A stretch of 64,000 nucleotides of DNA, taken from assembly GCF_021729145.1 (NCBI RefSeq), contig NZ_JAJSLW010000002.1:186001-250000 (forward strand), given 5' to 3'. The notes under the pieces were generated by a model. The model worked only from the letters and a program-made list of their open reading frames with translations. It did no database searches and had not been told where the DNA came from. Below are positions 35,121 through 43,626 of this stretch, piece after piece; within the stretch, counting starts at the first letter, position 1; every line of letters begins with the position of its first letter. A program made the position numbers and the translations under genes. The DNA comes from Membranihabitans maritimus. Its GTDB lineage: Bacteria; Bacteroidota; Bacteroidia; Chitinophagales; Saprospiraceae.

Positions 35121-37019
35121 TTACTTCCCTGTCAATCTAATTTTTATTTCCCCTTCCCCATTTTCAAATGTCCAGGAAGGTATGCGTAATTCCACTCTTT
35201 TTAATCCTGCTATTTGTCGATCCAATTCAAGGGGAGCAGGATCTAGAGACACAATTGAAATAGAGAACTCAGAATGGGATAAATTTTCTAATTGAATTTG
35301 TTTGCCTGCTTGTTTTAATATAGCCCCTCCGTTCACAGGAATTACTTCGGCCGTAGTCATTAGTTGCCAGGTGACTAATTTAGTTTTTTCATTCGTTTTT
35401 ATTTGATCTTCGATAATCAGGGAGTGTGGACTGTCCTTCGTAAAAGTTCTTTTGATCATATCCAAAGTTCCTTCAAAAACCGGAGACATATCAAATGTGG
35501 CAGAAGGCTCAGCTCCTTTAGTAAAATCTTCCAGCGAAGCAAACCCATCAACCACGTGCAATTGGTCATTGACGGTAATAGTACTGTGACCGTAATTGTT
35601 TTTGGTGATAAGTGTCCATCGTTCACATTCCTGACAACGACCCCATAAGTTAAACCCCGTTTTTTCCAATTCGTGATAACTTTGGTTTCCCGGGTCAATT
35701 ACCCAACGAACCCCATTTAATTCCCAAATAAAAGACCCGGCATCCATATTGCCGTGGTTGACGGTTCCCCGTCCACCTTTTCCACCGAAATAATATTGGT
35801 TTTCGTCATCGCGAAAAAAAACTATAGGATTATCTCCTTTTCCACTCCAGGCATAGGGCAATGCTGGTTCGATATCTACGGGTTCATATTGGGATAGCCA
35901 AACAAGACCTGCGCCGGCATGTCTTGTCAGCTTGCTCATTTCTTCAGGCGCTATCATAAATCGTTCCTTTTCAAAGAACAATGGATAATTATACGTTTTC
36001 GCAAACCAGGCCAGCGTCATATCACCATTTTTCCCTCGGTTATCTCCACAATCTGCAAAATTGTAATACATCCCCGAAGGCGCTTCACTTAATTTTTTAA
36101 ATAAAGCACTTTCTCGAAAAGCCGGGTAATTTGAAATGCCATAATCTTTGCCAAATGCACTTTCCAGCATAGAGGCAGTAAGCACTGTGAACGCCGTACC
36201 ATATCCCCAGTAAGTAGCACCCTCCGGATACACCCCATCAGGTCCATATTCTACAAGGGCATTCGGCATTCCATCAATTGATCTGCTAATAGTTCTAGCA
36301 GCTAATTCGGGGTTTTCATCTGCGATCATAATAGAAGCAGCAATCATTCCCCCGTTACAAACCTGGTTCCAATTATTGGTCCCGTTTACCCATCCGGGTG
36401 TCCCATCAAATGAAGGATTGATGCCTTTTTCTATAAGGGCATCTTTCGCTTTTCGTATGGTAGGTTTGGGCAAATCCCCTTCTGTCCAGTCAAGGCCAAT
36501 AGCGACGGCCATTGCCATTTCAGCGACATCGAGAAAGTGGGATGGGTTCCAATCCGAAAAATTACAAACTGCGAGAATTTCATCATTTATTCGATCGAGA
36601 ATTTCTTTGTTTTTATCCACCTGGTATACCATCCCCAAAACATTCATACGATATAACATTTCTCTCGACACATGAAGCAATCTTCTTCCCGTTTGAATCC
36701 TTTCCAAAAGAGGCTGCTCTATAATTTTGGCAGCGTTTAGCTCAATAGCCCTGTAGACATTTTTTATGACGGGATCAGAATTTAATTTTTGTTGCAGGTT
36801 TCTTCTTAGCGGTTTAGTAAGAATTAGTTTAGGACTTTTGTTTCGTAGATTTTCCTTTACATAGTTGGCTGTAAAAGGATTCTCCAATTTTGTGGTATCT
36901 ATTCTACTTAAATCAGTTTTAGGGTTAGAAGGAAGGTCAAAAATAGCGGCATAAATATTCAAATTTAAAGCTGAAAACATAAGAAATGGAAGCAAGAAAT
37001 TCTTGGTAATATGAAGCAT
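35121..37019 (-). CDS. Heparinase II/III-like polysaccharide lyase
   Basis: A 632-residue exported lyase, the first enzyme gene after SusD. The toroid domain includes TNNWNQVCNGGMIAASIMIA near 213 and GPDGVYPEGATYWGYG near 255. The sandwich domain starts with GRGTVNHGNMDAGSFIWELNG near 418 and carries RCQECERWTLITKNN. This resembles heparinase-II-type (PL21-like) enzymes. It is separated from SusD by 88 bp that hold a strong terminator, and from the PL8-like gene by 11 bp. Substrate unproven. Confidence 0.82.
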   Translation of the reverse strand: MLHITKNFLLPFLMFSALNLNIYAAIFDLPSNPKTDLSRIDTTKLENPFTANYVKENLRNKSPKLILTKPLRRNLQQKLNSDPVIKNVYRAIELNAAKIIEQPLLERIQTGRRLLHVSREMLYRMNVLGMVYQVDKNKEILDRINDEILAVCNFSDWNPSHFLDVAEMAMAVAIGLDWTEGDLPKPTIRKAKDALIEKGINPSFDGTPGWVNGTNNWNQVCNGGMIAASIMIADENPELAARTISRSIDGMPNALVEYGPDGVYPEGATYWGYGTAFTVLTASMLESAFGKDYGISNYPAFRESALFKKLSEAPSGMYYNFADCGDNRGKNGDMTLAWFAKTYNYPLFFEKERFMIAPEEMSKLTRHAGAGLVWLSQYEPVDIEPALPYAWSGKGDNPIVFFRDDENQYYFGGKGGRGTVNHGNMDAGSFIWELNGVRWVIDPGNQSYHELEKTGFNLWGRCQECERWTLITKNNYGHSTITVNDQLHVVDGFASLEDFTKGAEPSATFDMSPVFEGTLDMIKRTFTKDSPHSLIIEDQIKTNEKTKLVTWQLMTTAEVIPVNGGAILKQAGKQIQLENLSHSEFSISIVSLDPAPLELDRQIAGLKRVELRIPSWTFENGEGEIKIRLTGK

Positions 37020-37034
37020 TTTTGAAATTTTATG

Positions 37035-37079
37035 ATGAAAAAAATGATCCTGATGAATATAATATTATTCACCAGGATC
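37035..37079 (-). terminator. Strong terminator inside the polysaccharide operon
   Basis: On the minus strand the 14-base arms GATCCTGGTGAATA and TATTCATCAGGATC (complement of 37066-37079 and 37046-37059) pair with a single G-T wobble around a 6-base loop. The stem is followed by ATTTTTTTC. It lies 28 bp after the SusD stop and before the first lyase gene, so it should reduce enzyme expression relative to SusCD. Confidence 0.85.
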
Positions 37080-37107
37080 TGTATAAAATATTTAAGATTA
37101 AATTAAA

Positions 37108-38880
37108 TTACCAACCCGGGTTTTGCTGAACGTTCGGATTCTGAGAGATTGTGCTGGTAGGAATAGGCCATAAATAGTGTTTATTCTCGTCAAAAACCGG
37201 ATCAGCGAAGTCCGTTCCCTGATAAATATCGACATAGGGAACTCCATCTACCATGGATGACAATACATTAGCTCCTTCATATCTGGTTTGTGCAGCAGCA
37301 TCCCATCGAATTCCATAGTCGGGTGTCTCCAATTTTTTACCTTGTTTCCATCTTCTAAGATCATCATATCTTAGCCCTTCCATAAATAATTCAACTCTTC
37401 GTTCCCTTCGGATTTCTACAATGAGAGGTGATACGCCGTCACTTGTATATCTTGGATCAACAGGGATGTTGTTGATATCCATATGAGGCATTCCTACCCG
37501 ATCTCTTAGCAGGTTGATACTTATATCGAGGTCTTCCTGGGAAATGGTCCCCAATTCCGCCATCGCTTCAGCATAATTCAATAATGCTTCTCCATAACGA
37601 AGAGTAATTGCTGGTGTGTTGGAAGTATTATATGTAGCGTAAGAAGTATTGGGGTCAAATACTTTAATAATGTGGTATCCTGTCTCTATGGTTTGTCCAC
37701 CATCCATACCTCGTAATCTAGGGTACGGCCGGGTATCGAAATTTCCATACCCGTATTTCAGTACATCGTCAGGGTGTAATATGGTTTGTCTCAACCTCGG
37801 GTCACGGTTTTGGAAAACATCTTCTATGGTAGCATCACCTTCGTATAATGGGGAAAGAGTGATTGGCAGGCCGTCTGTACACAGGTAGTCCTCCACCATA
37901 CTCTTAGTAGCTCCTCCGTTATAACCACGGTGATAACTTTGGACGTGATTCGTGTATATCCCCAGTTCGTATCTTCTCCAATACATTACTTCGGGAACCC
38001 CAGTCAGGTCATCCGTTATCTGGTGGATGGCATTGTAGTCGTTTTCAGGGTCTCCTGTTTGATACAATTCGTAAGGTCCATTATCCATCAATTCCTTTGC
38101 AGCTGAAGCAGCTTCTTGCAACCACATGTCCGGATTGGTGCCTCCGTGATATTTTCTCCAGGTTCCTTCGAAAAGGCATATACGAGATTTTACCAATAAC
38201 GCTGCCCAGCGATTAAGCCGTCCCGGTCCGCCACCATCGCCCCAATCATCGGGTAGATTTTGCGAAGCAAAATTCAGATCATCCAACACATTAGCCATCA
38301 CCTCCTCACGGGGCGTTCTGCTAGCATAGAGTTCTTCAGAATCTACATTCAATTCCCGGTCTACCCAGGGAGCATCTCCAAATTTCGAAACTTTATCGGC
38401 ATAAAACCAACCTCGGAACAAACGGGCCTCTGCAGCATATTTGTCCTTTACTTCTTGTGATACATCAGCGGTACCATAATTCTCCAATCCTACATTTATT
38501 GCCCGTACAAAATTCCATCCCTTGTAGCCAAACCATTGGGAGCCTGAAGTAACGGTATGTTTTCCGGCCCGAACTTGCTGGTACCTTGTGTGACGTGAAT
38601 GTCGAGGTGCGATATTATCTGTGAATTCATCCAGGTACCAGATGCCTCCCCAGTGACTTTCAAAGTTTTGGTAATGCCCCATCATAATTGGGACAGCGTC
38701 ATCATTTCTCGCCAAATCATACAGGCTATTATTATAAACCCTTAAATCGTTTTCTGTATTCCAGAACGTTTCATTACTCACCTCATCGAGGGGGTATCTT
38801 TCCAAAAAATCGTCGTTGCAACTTGCCAATCCTAATACGACAAGCAATGCCAGACTATGTTTTATTATAATATTTTTCAT
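37108..38880 (-). CDS. SusD/RagB-family glycan-binding lipoprotein
   Basis: A 590-residue lipoprotein. The lipobox ends at Cys21 (GLASC) and is followed by NDDFLERYPLDEVSNETFW, the standard SusD beginning. Tetratricopeptide-like helices (RLFRGWFYADKVSKFGDAPW and NLPDDWGDGGGPGRLNRWAALLVKSRICL) and the end segment KHYLWPIPTSTISQNP are canonical. It forms the lid of the SusC transporter on the cell surface. It is 19 bp downstream of susC. Confidence 0.96.
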   Translation of the reverse strand: MKNIIIKHSLALLVVLGLASCNDDFLERYPLDEVSNETFWNTENDLRVYNNSLYDLARNDDAVPIMMGHYQNFESHWGGIWYLDEFTDNIAPRHSRHTRYQQVRAGKHTVTSGSQWFGYKGWNFVRAINVGLENYGTADVSQEVKDKYAAEARLFRGWFYADKVSKFGDAPWVDRELNVDSEELYASRTPREEVMANVLDDLNFASQNLPDDWGDGGGPGRLNRWAALLVKSRICLFEGTWRKYHGGTNPDMWLQEAASAAKELMDNGPYELYQTGDPENDYNAIHQITDDLTGVPEVMYWRRYELGIYTNHVQSYHRGYNGGATKSMVEDYLCTDGLPITLSPLYEGDATIEDVFQNRDPRLRQTILHPDDVLKYGYGNFDTRPYPRLRGMDGGQTIETGYHIIKVFDPNTSYATYNTSNTPAITLRYGEALLNYAEAMAELGTISQEDLDISINLLRDRVGMPHMDINNIPVDPRYTSDGVSPLIVEIRRERRVELFMEGLRYDDLRRWKQGKKLETPDYGIRWDAAAQTRYEGANVLSSMVDGVPYVDIYQGTDFADPVFDENKHYLWPIPTSTISQNPNVQQNPGW

Positions 38881-38899
38881 CGCGCTATTTTTTATTTAA

Positions 38900-41800
38900 T
38901 TAGAAGGTCACGTTAGCACCCAGAGAAAAAATTCGTTGCAGAGGATATTCTACAGCACCGTTGAAATCTTCACCTGATAATACATTGGTATGTAAGTTTT
39001 CCGGATCCAACGGTTTTCTCATACCTGTCATTTCAAATAGATTCATTCCAGCTAGATACAACCTAATCCCGCCAATGCCTATTCGCTGGGTAAAATCGGA
39101 ATTAAAGTTGTAGCTCAAAGTGAGATTTTTTAATCGCATATAACCTGCGTTCTGAATAAACCTTGATTGTGTTTGTAAATTTTTCTTTGTATTCGTTGAA
39201 AAATGTGGTGCTGGAAAATAAGCGTCCCGATTGTCCTCGCTCCAGGTATCAGTGATATAATACCATTCTACATGTCCTGCATTGAAAGGGAAGAACCATG
39301 TCCAGTTATTGGCTGATGGCCAGTAGTCCCTTTTGCCAACTCCCTGGAAGAATGATGTTAATGACCAGTTTTTGTAGTGAAGGTCTAAATTGATTCCAAA
39401 GCTGTAACGCGGTGTAGAATTCCCAATAATCTTTCTATCGCCCGGATCATCCAATGTTTCTTTACCAGGACTGATTTTACCATCTCCATTAAGGTCTGCA
39501 TAGCGGATGTCTCCGGCTCGCCAGTTGGCTCCATCCGGTACTTCGCTTTGATCCGGAGAAGACGCTACTTCTTCATCCGTTTGGAAAATACCAACAGTCT
39601 CATATCCCCATATTTCTCCTATTTTTTGTCCCTCATAGTATTCGGATAGTGCACCTGTAGGATTATCATACTTTGTGATAGTTGTTTGCCAGTCTGACAA
39701 TGCTAAAGTTACTCTATAATTAAAATCACCACCAATATCATCCCGCCAGGTCAAGGAAGCTTCCCATCCATTGGTTTCCAGATCTGCTGCATTGGCTTGA
39801 GGTGCATCGGTTCCCAGAATATTCGGATATTCTACATCAGTTAACATGTCTTTTGTTTCACGGGTGTATATATCAAAGGAAGCATCCAAACGCTGGTCAA
39901 GAATGGTAAAATCTACCCCTAAGTTTTTTGAGATAACAGTTTCCCAGGTTAGTGTAGGGCTTACCAGTCCTGCTGCCGAAACATAAGGGGTTCTGGTTCC
40001 ACCAGACATCATATATGGAGATGTACCTATTCCCATAGTAGATATATATGGATAGTAATTATTACCCAGTAGTTGGTTCCCGAGCGTTCCATAACTGGCT
40101 CTTATTTTAAGGTTACTCATAAAATCCCGGGTAGCCGCCATAAAGTTTTCTTCTGAGATCCTCCATCCCACTGAGAAGGAAGGGAAGAAACCAAAACGAT
40201 CATCCTTTGGAAACCTTGAAGTGCCATCGTATCTTCCGTTAGCTTCAAATAAATATTTATCGTCATAAATATAGTTCAATCGGTAAAAGGCTCCTCTCAA
40301 AGAAACATGGGATTTACTTCCAAACGTCTGTTGATTGCCCGTCGTTGCATTTAGATCAGTAATAAGAGGCGTAATAAGCGTATTGGCCTGGGAACGAGTG
40401 TAGGAGTTCTTACCCCATTCCTGGTTGAAACCAACCATTGCTTTAAGATAATGATTATTAAACTGATCCAATTGGTATTCTGCATATGTGTTTAATACAA
40501 AGTACTGGTTGTAGTTATTTCGATTGTCAATCCAGTCATTCCCACTAAACCCGTTTCCTATGATCAAGTTAGTTAGGTCTTGGTTTTCAATTACATCAAT
40601 TTTGCTCGCGACATCCTGATAATCTCTGTGATACGTATTATAAGAAAATTCTCCTCGGAATTTCAAGCCGGGCAAAGGGGTTAGAGTCGCTCCCTGTGAC
40701 AACCATGTATCATTGACCGTAAAGGTTTCCCTTCCTCCCTGATCCAGATACGGGAAAAAGTTCAAACTAGCAAAGTGCATACCTATATATTGCTCATATT
40801 CGGATCGGTCTCCGGGCGTTAGGTAGTATTCCAGGTCCGGAAAGTCAATGGGCAAAATGGGATTTACCCTGGCTACTGTATTTATGTTGACATCCCAGTT
40901 ATAAAAGTGGGGTTTGTCACTTATCTGGGCATTAAATACGATTTTTTCGTCGAGACTTAACCAGTCGTTGATTTGAAAGTCTGCTTTCATTAACGCATTG
41001 TACCGTTGAAAGCTTTCATTGTTTTCATGATCCAGATATCCCGCTTTATTTAAAGCACCAAATGACACGTAATAGTTGGCACTTTCTGTAGCTCCTGACA
41101 CGCTGAGGTCATATTTTTGCTGGGGAGCAAATTCTGTCATCAAACGGTCCTGATAATTATTATATCCGTAATATTGCAAAACACCGTCTTGTACGCCCCA
41201 GGCAGGCCCTCCTTCTTCAGAATATTTTCTCACATTTTCTATAAATTCATCGTTGAAAGCTGGAGAACCATTAGTTCTCATACTGGCATTGTTTCTTGCT
41301 TTCACAAACTCATATGGGTCCGTAACCGGGTCCATGTTGAAAATGGGTTTTGCTTCTGAAAGTTCAGTAGAAAGCTGAATATTTACTTTTCCCTGTTTAC
41401 CTTTCTTGGTTTCTACCAGTATAACACCGAATGCTGCCCTAGCACCGTAAACTGCTGCTGCCGAAGCATCTTTTAGTACATTTACACTCGCTATATCATT
41501 TGGATTGATACGCTCAAGATCCATAGGCACCCCATCTACCAGGATTAGTGGGGATCCACCATTGATGGATTCAAATCCCCTGATATTGAAATCGGCAGAT
41601 CGCGTAGGGTCACCATTCCTGATAGAGACGTTGAGATTGGGGATCAACCCCTGTAATCCTTGCCCTACACTGGGGATAGGCCGGTTTTCAAGCGCCTCGC
41701 TGGTGACAGATGAAACGGCTCCTGTAAGATTCACCTTTTTCTGAGAACCATAACCCACTACCACCACTTCGTCGAGTGTTTCTAGGTTGGGTTCCAGTGA

Positions 41801-42079
41801 AACGTTAATTTCAGCCTTACCTTCTACCGGAATCTCCATACTTTGATAACCGATATACGTAAATAAAAGGACAGCATCAGAAGCTACGTTTTCAAGGGAG
41901 TAATTCCCGTCAAAATCTGTAGATGCACCTGTGGTCTGACCCTGTACAATTACATTTACGCCAATAAGTGCCTGGCCTTCTTCGTCAGTAACATTACCCG
42001 AAATATCCACTGTATTTTGGGCATGTAGAATAGGTATTGCTAATAATACCCATGCTAACATAAAAATTAGTCTTCTCAT
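38900..42079 (-). CDS. SusC/RagA-family TonB-dependent glycan transporter
   Basis: A 1059-residue outer-membrane receptor. Signal peptide (ILHAQ), CarboxypepD_reg-like domain (about 22-100), TonB box LDEVVVVGYGSQKK, plug with ILVDGVPMDLERINPNDIA and NVLKDASAAAVYGARAAFG, then a long beta-barrel ending in IFSLGANVTF. It is the first gene of the polysaccharide operon. A LacI-type palindrome lies 43-68 bp upstream. It imports oligosaccharides together with the SusD partner. Confidence 0.97.
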   Translation of the reverse strand: MRRLIFMLAWVLLAIPILHAQNTVDISGNVTDEEGQALIGVNVIVQGQTTGASTDFDGNYSLENVASDAVLLFTYIGYQSMEIPVEGKAEINVSLEPNLETLDEVVVVGYGSQKKVNLTGAVSSVTSEALENRPIPSVGQGLQGLIPNLNVSIRNGDPTRSADFNIRGFESINGGSPLILVDGVPMDLERINPNDIASVNVLKDASAAAVYGARAAFGVILVETKKGKQGKVNIQLSTELSEAKPIFNMDPVTDPYEFVKARNNASMRTNGSPAFNDEFIENVRKYSEEGGPAWGVQDGVLQYYGYNNYQDRLMTEFAPQQKYDLSVSGATESANYYVSFGALNKAGYLDHENNESFQRYNALMKADFQINDWLSLDEKIVFNAQISDKPHFYNWDVNINTVARVNPILPIDFPDLEYYLTPGDRSEYEQYIGMHFASLNFFPYLDQGGRETFTVNDTWLSQGATLTPLPGLKFRGEFSYNTYHRDYQDVASKIDVIENQDLTNLIIGNGFSGNDWIDNRNNYNQYFVLNTYAEYQLDQFNNHYLKAMVGFNQEWGKNSYTRSQANTLITPLITDLNATTGNQQTFGSKSHVSLRGAFYRLNYIYDDKYLFEANGRYDGTSRFPKDDRFGFFPSFSVGWRISEENFMAATRDFMSNLKIRASYGTLGNQLLGNNYYPYISTMGIGTSPYMMSGGTRTPYVSAAGLVSPTLTWETVISKNLGVDFTILDQRLDASFDIYTRETKDMLTDVEYPNILGTDAPQANAADLETNGWEASLTWRDDIGGDFNYRVTLALSDWQTTITKYDNPTGALSEYYEGQKIGEIWGYETVGIFQTDEEVASSPDQSEVPDGANWRAGDIRYADLNGDGKISPGKETLDDPGDRKIIGNSTPRYSFGINLDLHYKNWSLTSFFQGVGKRDYWPSANNWTWFFPFNAGHVEWYYITDTWSEDNRDAYFPAPHFSTNTKKNLQTQSRFIQNAGYMRLKNLTLSYNFNSDFTQRIGIGGIRLYLAGMNLFEMTGMRKPLDPENLHTNVLSGEDFNGAVEYPLQRIFSLGANVTF

Positions 42080-42121
42080 TGAAAGTTAATTTTATTTAAT
42101 AAAAAACATACAAGTATCACG

Positions 42122-42147
42122 CATTTGCACAAACGTTTGCGCAAATG
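42122..42147. promoter_or_regulatory. LacI-family-type operator upstream of susC
   Basis: A 26-bp dyad with 24 of 26 positions symmetric, centred on the perfect palindrome CAAACGTTTG and flanked by CATTTGC and GCAAATG. The core closely resembles PurR/LacI-family sites with a central CG. It ends 42 bp before the susC start, so it probably represses or controls the whole polysaccharide locus. No LacI gene is in the window. Confidence 0.7.
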
Positions 42148-43626
42148 ATTAGAATAAAACTTAATTTATAATAGCTACTACTTAAGCTATTATTAAATGC
42201 CTAAAGTTTATTAAAGTTATTTATCAGAGTTAGAGAGTTATCTTCACATCCATATAATTATTGTGGTTTTACAATTATTACATCATATAGTGTTTGTCTA
42301 ATATAAAAAGTTTTTACAAAATTAAGAAATCGAAAATAAATACTTCATTATATCTCATGTCAAAAATATCATATTGTTTGACTTAAATTCATGTACTTTT
42401 CACACTTATCGTGGTACTTTTCAAGCATATTCTAAAATAAATGTTAAATAATTATTTTTATATCCTTTTAATTAACGTTTGATAGAGTGTTTCTGTGGTG
42501 GTAAATATCGTGGTTTAACAATATTGTAGATTAATATTTTGGTTTTATGCTAGCTGTTTTTGGATATAGGGGCCTATCTTATGAGTTTTCCTTGGTTGGA
42601 AATTATCTTTCCCAGCCAATACTTTTCTCAGTGTTTTGAAAATTACCAGGTGATTTTAAAGAGTGAAGTCTTGTGTAGCAATCAGATATAGTAGTAATAA
42701 TCACAAAGATCTTATTTGTAATGTTTATCATGTTCTTTATGACCTTTGCCGTTGAATATACAAATTTCTGCATAAGTATTGGGAGTCGTTTGATGTTAAT
42801 TAGAAGGCTGAATTCGATGAAAATTTAGAATTCACCCACCTGGGAATAGTTAGTTTCGACAAAAGTAGTTGACTACAATGGAGACAATTTATAGTCTATT
42901 GCGGAACAAGGATCGCTGTTTTGACAGGGTTAGGACTTTCTTTAGTGCGAAATCAGTTCCAGATTTGAAAGAATGGGTGAATATATTACTTTGCCTATGC
43001 TTTTTATCCTGATAAGGACACACGAAACTACCGTAGAATACAGCGTAAGGACAGTCAGGGCAGCTACATTTGATTTACCTCATTTTCCATCTGAAAGCAT
43101 GTATATTTGGCGAGTGCTGGTTGGTGCCATAAAAGATTTAATCCGGGCAAAACAATATATTTTTCGTACAGGTTTCTCAGCCTGCAATTGCTATGACGTT
43201 CAGGGTGGGCATTGAACATACGTCAGGTTTCGCGTTTTTTCGAAATGGCAAAATATTAATTGTGAGGTCGTTATGGAATAAATGCTAATTTGTTAGTGTT
43301 GTGTCACGCCTCTCAATTTAGGGTGTAAATATATTCTAATTTCCTATTGTGTCCGGAGGTTTGTCGTCAGGAGATTACCTTTGACATATTATTTTTAAAA
43401 TCAACTATATTAAAAGGTAGTGTTGTCATTATTCTGCGAAAGCCTCTGGGATTGTAGTCCTTAAAAGGGGTAAGGGATAGGAGAGTGAAAAGGTAATGAG
43501 TAGTTTCTATAGAACGAAATAAAATTTGCTTAATGTTAATAGAATTGAAAATTGATAAAATATTATATTATGAATCGTAAAACAATTAGTAAGTTCCGGT
43601 TTGATTTATTTAATTTATTTGTTCTG
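42148..43626. other. 1.5-kb region without convincing genes
   Basis: It lies between the susC promoter and the 3' end of the upstream lyase gene. It is AT-rich except for about 42870-43220, which has more gene-like composition. That stretch holds two short overlapping plus-strand frames: 44 codons from the ATG at 42878 and 80 codons from 42973. Neither matches a family I know. It may be a decayed gene. No hairpin with a T-tract was found. Confidence 0.4.

Noticed and set aside
42973-43215. 80-codon plus-strand frame in the gap upstream of susC
   Set aside because: No family resemblance and an overlapping second frame of similar quality. Kept only as a possible decayed gene.
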